A DNA stretch of 29,113 nt from Deltaproteobacteria bacterium (GCA_024277485.1 JAJRVA010000032.1:1-29113); one strand, 5' to 3'. Shown: positions 10,778 to 19,525, numbered from the stretch's first letter. The notes: generated from the sequence alone by a model not told the origin. A program made the numbers and translations.

Positions 10778-10875
10778 GAACTTTTACCCTGAACAAATGT
10801 ACAGAATACCGGCTGCCGGAGAGGTCAACCGCTCCTCTTCTTCACATAACAATTGAAAATCACACACATAATATT

Positions 10876-11238
10876 ATGTCCTGTAAAATAATCTTTTCCG
10901 CTGTTTTTGCGTACATCGTTGCCTGCACGGTCCCGGCCGGTGCAGCCTCCTGCCTGAGCGGCGGCTGCCACGCGCCGCTCACCTCGAAAAAATATATTCA
11001 TGGACCAGTTGCCGCTGAGCAGGCCGGTGTCAAGGGCTGCGTGGCATGTCACGTGCCGGCAGGAAAAAAATGCTCCCGATCCGGAGCAGGAAGCTTCAAG
11101 CCCATGGCCCCGCCGGAAAAGATGTGCCAGATATGCCATGCCCGGGGAACCGGTTCACAGCACTCGGCGAAAAAAATAAACTGCCTGAAATGTCATAACC
11201 CGCATGGTTCCGACACCGGGCCCGAACTGACGCGGTAA
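10876..11238 (+). CDS. Small periplasmic tetrahaem cytochrome c (doubled CXXCH family)
   Basis: A 120-aa secreted protein with an N-terminal Sec signal (hydrophobic to about residue 20, then AGAA). Four haem c attachment motifs follow: CLSGGCH (CX4CH), CVACH, CQICH and CLKCH. The segment KKYIHGPVA between the first two is the typical distal-His spacer of doubled CXXCH cytochromes, and CHNPHGS after the last is also typical. It presumably carries electrons in the periplasm or joins a larger multihaem complex; no partner gene is adjacent. No Shine-Dalgarno sequence precedes ATG 10876, so expression may be low or start differently. It stands alone between yqaA and the convergent amidohydrolase gene. 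Confidence 0.85.
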   Translation: MSCKIIFSAVFAYIVACTVPAGAASCLSGGCHAPLTSKKYIHGPVAAEQAGVKGCVACHVPAGKKCSRSGAGSFKPMAPPEKMCQICHARGTGSQHSAKKINCLKCHNPHGSDTGPELTR

Positions 11239-11295
11239 GATCCGGAGCAACGCAGTTTTTCACCTGCACCCGTTATCGAGGTTTGCCCGAAACTG

Positions 11296-12603
11296 TCACG
11301 GGTACACGTTTTCCGCCATCCTGCGCACCTGGAAAGATATCTCCTCCAGGTCGACCGTCAAAAGCTGCCTGTTGCGGACAACAATCTTTCCATTGACAAT
11401 GACATCGCGGACATCTGCGCCTCCGGCCGCGTAGACAAGAATATCGGGTCCATACCAGGGCTGCAGGTGCGGTTTTTTCAGGTCAATGCAGACCAGGTCG
11501 GCCAGGCAGCCTTTCCTGAGTAGTCCTGACCGGCCGTTCATCCCGAGCACATCAGCGCCATCCGTTGTCGCCATCCGCAGGACATCCCCCCCCTTCATCG
11601 CAACGGGATCCATGCTGTGGATTTTCTGGAGTTTGGCGCAGATATCCATTTCCCTGAAAAGATCAAGACCGTTATTGCTTGCCGCACCGTCCGTTCCCAG
11701 GCTGACGGTGACAGAGCTGTCCCGCATTGCAGAAAGCGGCGCGAGACCTGAGGCAAGTTTGGTGTGGGACTGGGGACAGGCGGAGACCCCGGCCTTGCGT
11801 TGGGCAAGAATTGCAATGTCCTCTTCGTCAACCCAGACACAGTGCACACAGACCGTCCTGTCATCAAGAATCCCCAGGGCCTCCAGGTGTCGTACCGGTG
11901 AACTCCCCTGCGGGTCGATAATCATGGCCTGCTCGGCAGCACTTTCAGCAACGTGGATGAAAAAGAGGGCCTCGTTTTCCGTGGCCAGCCTCTTCGCCTT
12001 CTGCAGTGTCTCCGGGCTGCAGGTATATGGCGAGTGTGCAAAAACAGCCGGCACAACCAGCTCGTCCCAGTCCTGCCAGGAGTGGAGAAAACGGGCCGCC
12101 GCATCGATATTCTTGGCAGGGTCAGGGACTCCGGGCGCCGGAAAATCAATCACCCCGTGGGCTGCCACGGACCTGAGCCCGGCTTCACAGAACGCGCGGG
12201 CAGCCTCGTCCTCAAAAAAGTAGCCGTCCGCCACCATGGTCGTTCCGGAGAGAAGCATCTCCGCGGCTGCCAGCTTCGAGCACCAGTACACCATTTCCGG
12301 GTTCACATGTGCCGCCTCGGCCGGAAAAATATGGTCATTCAGCCATTCTGCCAGTTCCAGGTCATCGGCCAGGCCGCGGAAAAGGGTCATGGCCGCATGG
12401 CAGTGGGTATTGACCAGGCCGGGCATGACCAGGGTGCCGCGGGCGTCAATGAGATGATCCGCATCATGGCCGGCAAGCCCGGCCATGGGACCAATATCGG
12501 TTATCAGGCCATTGCGGATGGCGACAAACCCCTGCTCGATGGTATCCGTACTGCCGGGTTCGGGAAGGAGCAGGCCGTTTATGATCAGGATGTCTCTGGT
12601 CAT
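11296..12603 (-). CDS. mtaD: Amidohydrolase, 5-methylthioadenosine/S-adenosylhomocysteine deaminase family
   Basis: Zinc-dependent TIM-barrel deaminase of 435 aa. Metal and substrate residues are in family order: H67-x-H69, H217 and E220 (HVAES), H254 (HCVW) and D305 (SLGTDGAASNN). This set fits the MtaD family, which deaminates methylthioadenosine and S-adenosylhomocysteine; related enzymes deaminate adenosine or aminodeoxyfutalosine, so the exact substrate is uncertain. I chose ATG 12603 because it aligns with the usual N-terminus (ILIINGLLL). An ATG at 12660 would add 19 atypical residues. No clear ribosome site precedes either. It is a single gene, convergent with the cytochrome and divergent from ychF. 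Confidence 0.87.
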   Translation of the reverse strand: MTRDILIINGLLLPEPGSTDTIEQGFVAIRNGLITDIGPMAGLAGHDADHLIDARGTLVMPGLVNTHCHAAMTLFRGLADDLELAEWLNDHIFPAEAAHVNPEMVYWCSKLAAAEMLLSGTTMVADGYFFEDEAARAFCEAGLRSVAAHGVIDFPAPGVPDPAKNIDAAARFLHSWQDWDELVVPAVFAHSPYTCSPETLQKAKRLATENEALFFIHVAESAAEQAMIIDPQGSSPVRHLEALGILDDRTVCVHCVWVDEEDIAILAQRKAGVSACPQSHTKLASGLAPLSAMRDSSVTVSLGTDGAASNNGLDLFREMDICAKLQKIHSMDPVAMKGGDVLRMATTDGADVLGMNGRSGLLRKGCLADLVCIDLKKPHLQPWYGPDILVYAAGGADVRDVIVNGKIVVRNRQLLTVDLEEISFQVRRMAENVYP

Positions 12604-12666
12604 GTTCTCAAAGGGGTGGAACTGCTTGCATAATTGTCGCGAGATAGTGTAGGTACACATTTACAA

Positions 12667-12676
12667 AACAGCTGTT
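12667..12676. promoter_or_regulatory. Palindrome AACAGCTGTT in the amidohydrolase/ychF promoter region
   Basis: Perfect 10-bp palindrome, preceded by AA on the plus strand as in the copy at 6974-6983. It lies at the expected transcription start of the minus-strand amidohydrolase promoter, a position typical of a repressor site. Confidence 0.4.
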
Positions 12677-12680
12677 GGTA

Positions 12681-12708
12681 ACTATACATAAATATCGCAC
12701 CGGAACAA
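12681..12708 (-). promoter_or_regulatory. Candidate promoter for the amidohydrolase gene
   Basis: On the minus strand TTGTTC (12708-12703), 16-bp spacer, TATAGT (12686-12681). The -10 is good (5 of 6) and the -35 poor (3 of 6). Confidence 0.35.
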
Positions 12709-12720
12709 AATATTTATCTC

Positions 12721-12750
12721 TTGCCTCGTACAGAAGCTGAATATTTTAAT
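12721..12750 (+). promoter_or_regulatory. Candidate promoter for the ychF operon
   Basis: TTGCCT (12721-12726), 18-bp spacer, TTTAAT (12745-12750), in an AT-rich stretch 58 nt upstream of the ychF start. Confidence 0.3.
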
Positions 12751-12808
12751 AAATAGAGATCCGGGCTCAAAGAGGCCGGCTTTAATTTCAGAATAACTTG
12801 AGGATCCC

Positions 12809-13906
12809 ATGGGATTTCGTTGTGGAATAGTCGGGCTGCCCAATGTGGGCAAGTCCACCATATTTAACGCCCTGACGGCGGCAGCCATTGACGCGGAAAA
12901 CTACCCGTTCTGCACCATAGAGCCGAATGTGGGTATTGTGCCCATGCCCGATGAACGGCTGGACCGGCTGGCGGAACTCGTCAAAACACAAAACAAGGTG
13001 GCCACCCAGATGGAGTTTGTCGATATTGCCGGGCTGGTCAAGGGCGCCAGCCAGGGCGAGGGGCTCGGCAACCAGTTTCTTGGCCATATCCGCCAGGTCG
13101 ATGCCATTCTGCACGTGGTACGCTGTTTTGATGACGATAATATCGTGCACGTGGACGGGTCCATAGATCCCCTGCGGGACCGCGAGGTCATTGAGACGGA
13201 ACTGATCATCGCCGACCTGGACACCGTGGAAAAACGGCTCCAGAAAACCCGCAACCAGGCCAAATCCGGTGACAAAAAAATTATCGCCCAGGTCGGTTTT
13301 CTCGAGACGCTCAGGGACGTGCTTGACAGCGGCAGGCCGGCCCGCGCGGTTGAGACCGCGGACATGGAACAGCAGGCCCTGCTCAGGGAGCTCTGCCTGC
13401 TGACCGATAAGCCGGTTCTCTACGTGGCCAATGTTCACGAAAACGACCTTGCCGGCGGCAACAGGTATGTTGATCTCCTGAAAGACGCAGCCAGGGAGGA
13501 AGATGCCTCAGTGGTCATTATCGCCGGCAGTATCGAGCAGGAACTCAGCCTGCTCAGCAAGGAGGAGCAGGCTGAATTTCTTACCGACATGGGGCTTGCT
13601 GAACCGGGTTTAAACAGGCTTATCAGTGCCGGATACGCGTTGCTTGGCCTCATTACCTTTTTCACGGTGGGAGAAAAAGAGACCAAGGCCTGGACCATCA
13701 GACAGGGCACCACCGCTCCGGGCGCCGCCGGCAAGATACACTCTGATTTCGAGCGGGGCTTTATCCGCGCCGAAGTTATCTCCTATGACGACTATATCCG
13801 GTGCGGCAGCGAGGCAAAGGCAAAGGAAAAAGGATTGATGCGCTCGGAAGGAAAAGAGTATGTCGTCAAGGACGGAGACTGCATCCTGTTTCGTTTCAAC
13901 GTGTAA
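12809..13906 (+). CDS. ychF: Redox-regulated ATPase/GTPase YchF
   Basis: Obg-related P-loop protein (OLA1/YchF family) that binds ribosomes and prefers ATP; it takes part in translation and stress responses. The 365-aa product has G1 GLPNVGKS (residues 9-16), G3 VDIAGLVKGAS, and the YchF-specific N208-V-H-E211 in place of the NKxD guanine-specificity motif. The C-terminal TGS domain ends normally at FRFNV. GAGGA is 4 nt before ATG 12809. It opens an eight-gene plus-strand run in which gaps are at most 26 nt or overlap by 4 nt. Confidence 0.96.
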   Translation: MGFRCGIVGLPNVGKSTIFNALTAAAIDAENYPFCTIEPNVGIVPMPDERLDRLAELVKTQNKVATQMEFVDIAGLVKGASQGEGLGNQFLGHIRQVDAILHVVRCFDDDNIVHVDGSIDPLRDREVIETELIIADLDTVEKRLQKTRNQAKSGDKKIIAQVGFLETLRDVLDSGRPARAVETADMEQQALLRELCLLTDKPVLYVANVHENDLAGGNRYVDLLKDAAREEDASVVIIAGSIEQELSLLSKEEQAEFLTDMGLAEPGLNRLISAGYALLGLITFFTVGEKETKAWTIRQGTTAPGAAGKIHSDFERGFIRAEVISYDDYIRCGSEAKAKEKGLMRSEGKEYVVKDGDCILFRFNV

Positions 13907-13918
13907 ACCGGAGGCCGC

Positions 13919-15010
13919 ATGACAGAGCCAACACACACAAAGACCCTTTTTGTTACGGACCTGCAGGATGGGCAGCAGGTCAGGGACCTGTTTCTCATCA
14001 GCAGGAAGAACTCTGCTGAAACCAAGGCGGGCAAGCCGTACCTGGCCCTTACCCTGATGGACAAAAGCGGTGAGGTGGAGGCCCGGGTCTGGGATAATGC
14101 GCAGCACCTGGACCAGTTTGCGGAAGTCGGCAGGGTCGTTCTGGTCCAGGCCCAGGGAAAACTGTTCCGGGATCAGCTGCAGCTCAATGTTACCTCTCTG
14201 CAGGCCCTGGAAACCGACCAGGTTTCCCTGCGGGATTTCATGCCGGCCAGCCGCAGGTCTGCCGAAGAAATGGACGCGGAACTGACCGGCCTGCTCAAAT
14301 CCGTTACCGACCCCCACCTGGCCAAGCTGCTGAACAGTATCTTTCAGGGCGATCTGCGCAGGCAGTTTCTCCTGGCCCCGGCTGCAAAAATGATGCACCA
14401 TGCCTGCCTGGGAGGTCTTGCCGAACACACCTTAAGTCTCTGCGACCTGGCCATGAAAATGTGCGACCACTATCCTGAACTCGACAGGGACCTCCTGCTG
14501 GCAGGCGCCCTGCTGCACGATATCGGCAAGGTACAGGAGTTTGACTTTTCAAACGTTCCGTTTGCCTATACCGATGCCGGCCGCCTGGTGGGCCACCTGG
14601 TCCTGGGCAGTGAAATGGTCCGGAAACAGGCTGATACAATTGACGGCTTGTCGGCCGGCCGCCTGGACCAGCTTATCCACCTGATCCTCAGCCACCATGG
14701 CCGGCACGAATTCGGCTCTCCCTGCCTGCCCATGACCATGGAGGCCATTTTACTGCATCATTTAGACGATATTGACGCCAAGATGAATTTTATCGGCCGC
14801 CTCAGTGAACAGGTAGGGGCTGGTGAATACCAGTGGAGCGACTACCAGCGTACCCTGGAACGGTTCCTGCTCCTCAGGGGACCGGGCAACGACTCTGCCG
14901 GGTCCTCTCTGCCCGGGAAAGGCCCCGCCGTTCCGGATGATCCGCCGAAAAAAAAGAGGCTGCCCGAATCCCCTGAAAAACCCAGGCAGCCCCAGCTCTG
15001 GGGATCATGA
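13919..15010 (+). CDS. OB-fold/HD-domain 3'-5' exoribonuclease, YhaM-like
   Basis: A 363-aa protein with an N-terminal OB-fold (residues about 10-105, with KAGKPYLALTLMDKSGEVEARVWDN) and a C-terminal HD domain. HD metal ligands are visible in HHACLGGLAEHTL, H200-D201 (LLHDIGK) and the downstream HH pair in LSHHGRHEF. This is the layout of Bacillus YhaM, a manganese-dependent exonuclease acting on RNA and single-stranded DNA. The last 35 residues form a Pro/Lys-rich tail that looks disordered and is extra to the domain. GGAGG precedes ATG 13919 and only 12 nt separate it from ychF. The stop overlaps the holB start (ATGA), so the two are translationally coupled. Confidence 0.85.
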   Translation: MTEPTHTKTLFVTDLQDGQQVRDLFLISRKNSAETKAGKPYLALTLMDKSGEVEARVWDNAQHLDQFAEVGRVVLVQAQGKLFRDQLQLNVTSLQALETDQVSLRDFMPASRRSAEEMDAELTGLLKSVTDPHLAKLLNSIFQGDLRRQFLLAPAAKMMHHACLGGLAEHTLSLCDLAMKMCDHYPELDRDLLLAGALLHDIGKVQEFDFSNVPFAYTDAGRLVGHLVLGSEMVRKQADTIDGLSAGRLDQLIHLILSHHGRHEFGSPCLPMTMEAILLHHLDDIDAKMNFIGRLSEQVGAGEYQWSDYQRTLERFLLLRGPGNDSAGSSLPGKGPAVPDDPPKKKRLPESPEKPRQPQLWGS

Positions 15011-16014
15011 TTCAGATGGATATCCCGGGCCAGAACAAGGCTGTCACGCTGCTCGGCCGGGCCCTTGAAAATGGGCGCCTCGCGCACGCCTACCTGTTCA
15101 CGGGGCCGGAGGGGGTGGGCAAAAAAGCCGCTGCCATGGCCGTGGCCGCGGCCATTTTCTGCCGGCAAAAAACCGGGACTTCGCCATGCGGAAACTGTCC
15201 CGGCTGCGTCAAGTTTTCCTCGCAAAACCATCCTGACTTTCTGCATATCGCCCCCCGGGGAGCCACCATCAAAATCGACCAGGTAAGAGAGCTGAAAAAA
15301 ACGCTTGCTTTCTCCCCGTTTGAATCCGACCACCGGGTTATCCTGCTCGAAGACGTACATACCATGCGGAGGGAAGCCGCCAACAGCCTCCTCAAGCTCC
15401 TGGAGGAACCTCCGCCCGGCAACATTCTTCTGCTGACCGCAGATGAAATGCAACCGCTCCTGCCGACCCTTGTCTCACGATGCCAGGTTATCCCCTTTTT
15501 TCCGCTGCCCCATGACCTGGCCACGGAATTAATCAGGCAGCAGAACCCGGACATGGTTGCTGAAGATGCCGTCCTGCTGGCCTTTTTAACCGGCGGCTGC
15601 CCGGGCATGGCCGCATCTTTCAAGGCCCGGGAATTCCTCCCCCTGCGCAGAGAAATCATCCAGACCCTGTTGCAGAGACAAAAAAATCCGGCCCGGGAAG
15701 TTGAAGCGGCCCTCCTCCTGGCCGCAAAAACCGCGGCCCTGAAAGAGGGCCTTGAACCACTGCTCAACCTGCTGCGTCATTTTTTCAAGGAAACCATGCT
15801 GGCTCACAGTACGCAAACTCCGGCAAAAACGGGAAGCAGTGAACTGGACCTGGAAACAGCGAGTGCAAGAGAACGCTGGAACTTGGGGGAACTTTCTGAT
15901 AAGATACATGCCATTGATCGCGCAGAGCAGGCCCTGGCAAGGAACTGCAACAAGGGTCTTGTCTGTGAAGTGCTTTTTCTGCGCCTGTTAAGCTCAGGCG
16001 CACCGCAGCAATAA
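15007..16014 (+). CDS. holB: DNA polymerase III delta-prime subunit
   Basis: Clamp-loader subunit that helps place the beta sliding clamp on DNA. The 335-aa product has an AAA+ fold with GPEGVGKK near residue 33, where Lys replaces the usual Ser/Thr; delta-prime is commonly unable to bind ATP. Four Cys around residues 55-72 (CRQ...CGNCPGC) form the zinc module. LLEDVH and the SRC motif in LVSRCQVIPF (arginine finger) follow. The C-terminal third is collar-like and poorly conserved. ATG 15007 overlaps the previous stop by 4 nt. It is followed by ricT and metG, an order I recall from related genomes. Confidence 0.93.
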   Translation: MIQMDIPGQNKAVTLLGRALENGRLAHAYLFTGPEGVGKKAAAMAVAAAIFCRQKTGTSPCGNCPGCVKFSSQNHPDFLHIAPRGATIKIDQVRELKKTLAFSPFESDHRVILLEDVHTMRREAANSLLKLLEEPPPGNILLLTADEMQPLLPTLVSRCQVIPFFPLPHDLATELIRQQNPDMVAEDAVLLAFLTGGCPGMAASFKAREFLPLRREIIQTLLQRQKNPAREVEAALLLAAKTAALKEGLEPLLNLLRHFFKETMLAHSTQTPAKTGSSELDLETASARERWNLGELSDKIHAIDRAEQALARNCNKGLVCEVLFLRLLSSGAPQQ

Positions 16015-16040
16015 CCCTCCTTTTTGAGGAGTTGAAGTAT

Positions 16041-16955
16041 ATGTCAGAAAATACCCCAGAGACGTCGGGCCGGAGACAGGGGACACGGGACAGGGAGTCG
16101 GCCGACACGACTCCGTTGTCGTACTACCGGGTCCGTTTTCGTGATATGGGACAGGAGTTCACTGTCCAGTCCAGGATACCCAACCTGACCCGTGGTGCAG
16201 TAATCATAGCCAGGACCGACCATGGCCCGGAACCGGCAAAAATAATCTGCCGCGCCCCGGATGCCACTGAACCGGGCATGGAGCGACGGGTTTCGTATAT
16301 TGTAACCCGCCGGGCAAATCGCGAGGAAGAGGAAAAATACGCCCGGTTGCCGCGCCTTGAAAAAGAGGCCTTTGCGAAGTGTAATGAGGAGATAAAAAAA
16401 CTCAACCTGCCCATGCAGCTGATACGGGTGGAGCGTTTTTTCAACGGCTCCAAAATTATTTTTTACTTTACCGCGGAAAGCAGGGTTGATTTCAGGGAAC
16501 TGGTCAAAAACCTGGTTCAGGAATTCCGGACCAGGGTTGAGATGCGCCAGGTCGGTGTCCGCCATGAAACCCAGATCATAGGGGGGATAGGGGCATGCGG
16601 CCGGGAACTGTGCTGCAGTTCCTTTCTGAAAAAATTCGAGTCCGTCTCCATCAAGATGGCCAAGACCCAGAACCTGCCCCTGAACCCGACCAAGATATCC
16701 GGTTTATGTAACCGGTTGCTGTGCTGCCTGACCTATGAGTACGACAGCTACAGCAAAATCAAAAAGGAGATGCCGCGTATCGGCAGATCAATTTCATACG
16801 AGGGCAAGACATACAAGGTGGTCCGGCACCTGGTTATCCAGGCAAGTGTCCTGGCTGTCTCCAGGGAAGGAGAGGAAATAACCCTTACCGAGGAACAGTG
16901 GAAAGCGGCAAAACCTGTCCACAAAAGCCCGGCAAAGAAAACAAGAAAACAATGA
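16041..16955 (+). CDS. ricT: PSP1-domain protein RicT (YaaT)
   Basis: A 304-aa PSP1 C-terminal-domain protein. In Bacillus, RicT works with RicA and RicF as an iron-sulfur complex that assists RNase Y; the role in Gram-negatives is unknown. The two Cys clusters are clear: C186-G-R-E-L-C191-C192 and C223-N-R-L-L-C228-C229, consistent with [4Fe-4S] binding. A flexible N-terminal 25 residues and a basic C-terminal tail flank the domain. GAGGAG (16026-16031) is 9 nt before ATG 16041; an in-frame TTG at 16032 has no spacing and is rejected. The 26-nt gap after holB can fold so that CCTC/CTCC pairs with the ribosome site. The stop overlaps metG (ATGA). Confidence 0.9.
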   Translation: MSENTPETSGRRQGTRDRESADTTPLSYYRVRFRDMGQEFTVQSRIPNLTRGAVIIARTDHGPEPAKIICRAPDATEPGMERRVSYIVTRRANREEEEKYARLPRLEKEAFAKCNEEIKKLNLPMQLIRVERFFNGSKIIFYFTAESRVDFRELVKNLVQEFRTRVEMRQVGVRHETQIIGGIGACGRELCCSSFLKKFESVSIKMAKTQNLPLNPTKISGLCNRLLCCLTYEYDSYSKIKKEMPRIGRSISYEGKTYKVVRHLVIQASVLAVSREGEEITLTEEQWKAAKPVHKSPAKKTRKQ

Positions 16956-18889
16956 CGACCTATATCACAACCCCTATTTACTATGTCAACGCCCTGCCCC
17001 ATCTTGGGCATGCCTACACAACGATTGTTACCGATACCTACAGTCGTTTCCGGAGACTGTGCGGAGATGATGTCAGGTTTCAGACCGGTACGGATGAGCA
17101 TGGCGAAAAAATAGCCCAGGCCGCGGAGGCGGAAGGGGTTTCACCGAGGGAATACGTTGACCGGGTCAGCCGGGCATTCCGGGACACCTGGCCGCAACTG
17201 GACGTGGAGCCTGACAATTTTATCCGCACCACCGACCCGGAGCACATCAGGACCGTGCAGAACATCCTGCAGAGAGTCTTTGACCAGGATGATATCTACT
17301 TCAGCGAATACTCCGGTCTCTACTGCCGGGGGTGTGAACGTTTTCTCACCGAAAAAGAGCTCGTGGACGGCAACTGCCCGGACCACCTCAAGCCTCCCGA
17401 AGAGATAACGGAACAGAATTATTTTTTCAGGATGAGCAGGTACCAGGACTGGCTTATTGACCATATCAGGGCCAACCCTGAGTTTATCACACCGGAGAGG
17501 TACCGCAACGAGGTCTTATCCTTTCTCAGTGAACCCCTGGAGGACCTCTGCATCTCTCGACCCACCTCGAGGCTCACCTGGGGCATCCACCTTCCTTTTG
17601 ACGATAAATTTGTGACCTATGTCTGGTTCGATGCCCTGATCAACTACCTGACCGGTATCGGCTACCCGGACGGCCCGGATTTCAAACGCTACTGGAGCGC
17701 GGCCGAGCATGTGATCGCCAAGGACATTCTGAAACCGCACGCCATTTTCTGGCCCACCATGCTGAAGGCCATGGGGGCTGAACCCTACCGGCGCCTGCAT
17801 GTGCACGGCTACTGGAACGTGGACGAGACCAAGATGTCCAAGTCCATCGGCAATGTTATCCGCCCGGGCGACCTTGTCCAGGAGTACGGTATTGACGCGG
17901 TACGCTATTTTGTCCTCCGGGAGATGAGTTTCGGCCTGGACGCCTCCTTTTCCAGCGAGGCCATTGTGGCGCGGCAGAACTCGGAACTGGCCAATGACCT
18001 CGGCAACCTCTTTTCCCGCTCCCTGACCATGATCACCAGGTATACCGGCGGTCTGGTGCCGGAACCGTACAGGGGACTGCTCAGCGACGGGGATCGCGAG
18101 GTGATCAATGCTGTTGAGCACATGGTCAGGCAGTACGAGCGTGATATGAACGGATTTCTCTTCAACCGGGCTCTCCAGGAAATCTGGAAGGTCATCGGGC
18201 TGCTGAACCGTTTTATCGTCACCAATGAACCATGGGAACTGGCCAAGAGTCCGGACCTGGAAAAACGCCTAATGACCGTTCTGTATGTCCTGGCTGAGGC
18301 GCTTCGCATCATTGCCCTGGTGCTGCAGCCGGTTATGCCGCAGGCGGCCGCCAAAATGTCAGCCGCACTCGGCCTCGACACCGGGCCGGGAACAGTTCCC
18401 CTTGAGACTGCCGGCAAATGGGGTATGCTTCAGCCCGGGACCCGGATATCAAAAGTGGAACAGCTCTTTCCGCGGCTTGATACAAAGAAAAACAAAAAAC
18501 AGCCGCAGCCAACGCCTGAAAAAGAAAAGAAACAGGAAACCGCGCCCGGGGAAGGTCTGGTTGGGTTCGATACATTCAAGAAGCTGGAACTCCGGGTGGC
18601 TGAAATCGTGGCTGCCGAAAAAATCAAAAAATCGGACCGGCTGCTCAAGCTCACTGTCAAGGCGCCTGAAGAGAGGACCCTTGTTGCCGGAATCGCAGAG
18701 TATTATGAGCCAGGCGATCTTATCGGCAGGCAGGTGATCATAGTGGCAAACCTCAAGCCGGCAAAACTCATGGGGGTAACTTCGCACGGCATGGTCCTGG
18801 CAGCAAAGGAGACGGATGCTGACGGGAACGAGCGGCTTGTTCTCTCCACTGTTTCAGATAAAATTTCCCCTGGCAGCAGAGTAGCCTGA
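16952..18889 (+). CDS. metG: Methionyl-tRNA synthetase
   Basis: Charges both initiator and elongator tRNA-Met; the initiator tRNA gene lies at the far end of this window. The 645-aa class I enzyme has the HIGH motif as H17-L-G-H20 and K294-M-S-K-S298. A small zinc knuckle is suggested by CRGC and NCPDH around residues 125-145. A Lys/Gln/Pro-rich linker (about 510-540) leads to a C-terminal tRNA-binding OB domain (FDTFKKLELRVAEIV). ATG 16952 overlaps the ricT stop by 4 nt; a frame extension to 16898 is ignored because the catalytic fold begins at once after this Met. Confidence 0.97.
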   Translation: MTTYITTPIYYVNALPHLGHAYTTIVTDTYSRFRRLCGDDVRFQTGTDEHGEKIAQAAEAEGVSPREYVDRVSRAFRDTWPQLDVEPDNFIRTTDPEHIRTVQNILQRVFDQDDIYFSEYSGLYCRGCERFLTEKELVDGNCPDHLKPPEEITEQNYFFRMSRYQDWLIDHIRANPEFITPERYRNEVLSFLSEPLEDLCISRPTSRLTWGIHLPFDDKFVTYVWFDALINYLTGIGYPDGPDFKRYWSAAEHVIAKDILKPHAIFWPTMLKAMGAEPYRRLHVHGYWNVDETKMSKSIGNVIRPGDLVQEYGIDAVRYFVLREMSFGLDASFSSEAIVARQNSELANDLGNLFSRSLTMITRYTGGLVPEPYRGLLSDGDREVINAVEHMVRQYERDMNGFLFNRALQEIWKVIGLLNRFIVTNEPWELAKSPDLEKRLMTVLYVLAEALRIIALVLQPVMPQAAAKMSAALGLDTGPGTVPLETAGKWGMLQPGTRISKVEQLFPRLDTKKNKKQPQPTPEKEKKQETAPGEGLVGFDTFKKLELRVAEIVAAEKIKKSDRLLKLTVKAPEERTLVAGIAEYYEPGDLIGRQVIIVANLKPAKLMGVTSHGMVLAAKETDADGNERLVLSTVSDKISPGSRVA

Positions 18890-18902
18890 CGGAGGCACCA
18901 CA

Positions 18903-19199
18903 ATGTTTATGCTCAGTAACTTTCTTCTTGCAGTGGCCAAACTGCTCAATGTTGTCCTCAGCGCCTATATCTGGATCGTCATTGCCCGGGCGGTCATCTC
19001 CTGGGTCAACGCGGACCCCTACAATCCCATTGTCCGCTTCCTGGTCCAGGTTACCGATCCCCTGCTTTCCAGGATCCGGCGTTTTATTCCTGCCATGGGA
19101 GGCATTGATCTCAGCCCCATGGTTCTCATCCTGGCAATCGTTTTCCTGCAAAGCTTTCTGGTTCCGACCCTGCAGCAGATCGCCCTGTCCCTGCGGTGA
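18903..19199 (+). CDS. yggT: YggT-family membrane protein
   Basis: A 98-aa protein with two hydrophobic segments (about residues 5-32 and 68-95). The conserved WVNADPYNPIVRFLVQVTDPLL loop between them is the YggT signature. The family is linked to osmotic or cell-division functions, and its exact role is unsettled. GGAGG is 7 nt before ATG 18903. It sits 13 nt after metG and 7 nt before yggU; yggT-yggU pairing is widespread. Confidence 0.9.
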   Translation: MFMLSNFLLAVAKLLNVVLSAYIWIVIARAVISWVNADPYNPIVRFLVQVTDPLLSRIRRFIPAMGGIDLSPMVLILAIVFLQSFLVPTLQQIALSLR

Positions 19200-19206
19200 G
19201 AAAATC

Positions 19207-19509
19207 ATGCCGTGTCTGCGTACCCTGCCGGACGGCGACCTCCTGCTCACCCTTCATGTTCAACCCAGGGCCCGGAAAAATCAGGTAGCCGGTCTGTATG
19301 ACAATGCCCTCAAGATCCGTCTTACCGCGCCTCCCCTGGAGGGACGCGCCAACAAGGCAGTAATCGCCTTCCTGGCCAAACAGCTTCACCTGCCCAAATC
19401 AGCCGTGCGCATCACAGGCGGGCTTGCAAGCCGCGAAAAAAAAGTGCGTGTCAGCGGCTGCAGCGAGGAACAGGCAAGAAAAATTCTGTTAGAGGTTAGC
19501 TCTATATGA
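19207..19509 (+). CDS. yggU: DUF167 (YggU) family protein
   Basis: A 100-aa cytosolic protein of the DUF167/YggU family, unknown function. Typical features are VQPRARKNQV near residue 18, the core LKIRLTAPPLEGRANKAVIAFLA (about residues 35-58), and the strand VRITGG followed by REKKVRV. ATG 19207 follows the weak site GGTGAG. The frame stays open further upstream inside yggT, but that extension is not protein-like. It is coupled with yggT by a 7-nt gap. Confidence 0.88.
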   Translation: MPCLRTLPDGDLLLTLHVQPRARKNQVAGLYDNALKIRLTAPPLEGRANKAVIAFLAKQLHLPKSAVRITGGLASREKKVRVSGCSEEQARKILLEVSSI

Positions 19510-19525
19510 TAGAAAAGGATAATCG

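Noticed and set aside
2746..12773. 14-mer TCCGGGCTCAAAGA in front of both comF (2746-2759) and ychF (12760-12773)
   Set aside because: Both copies lie shortly upstream of start codons, but one or two exact 14-mers are expected by chance in 29 kb, and the surrounding hairpins differ.
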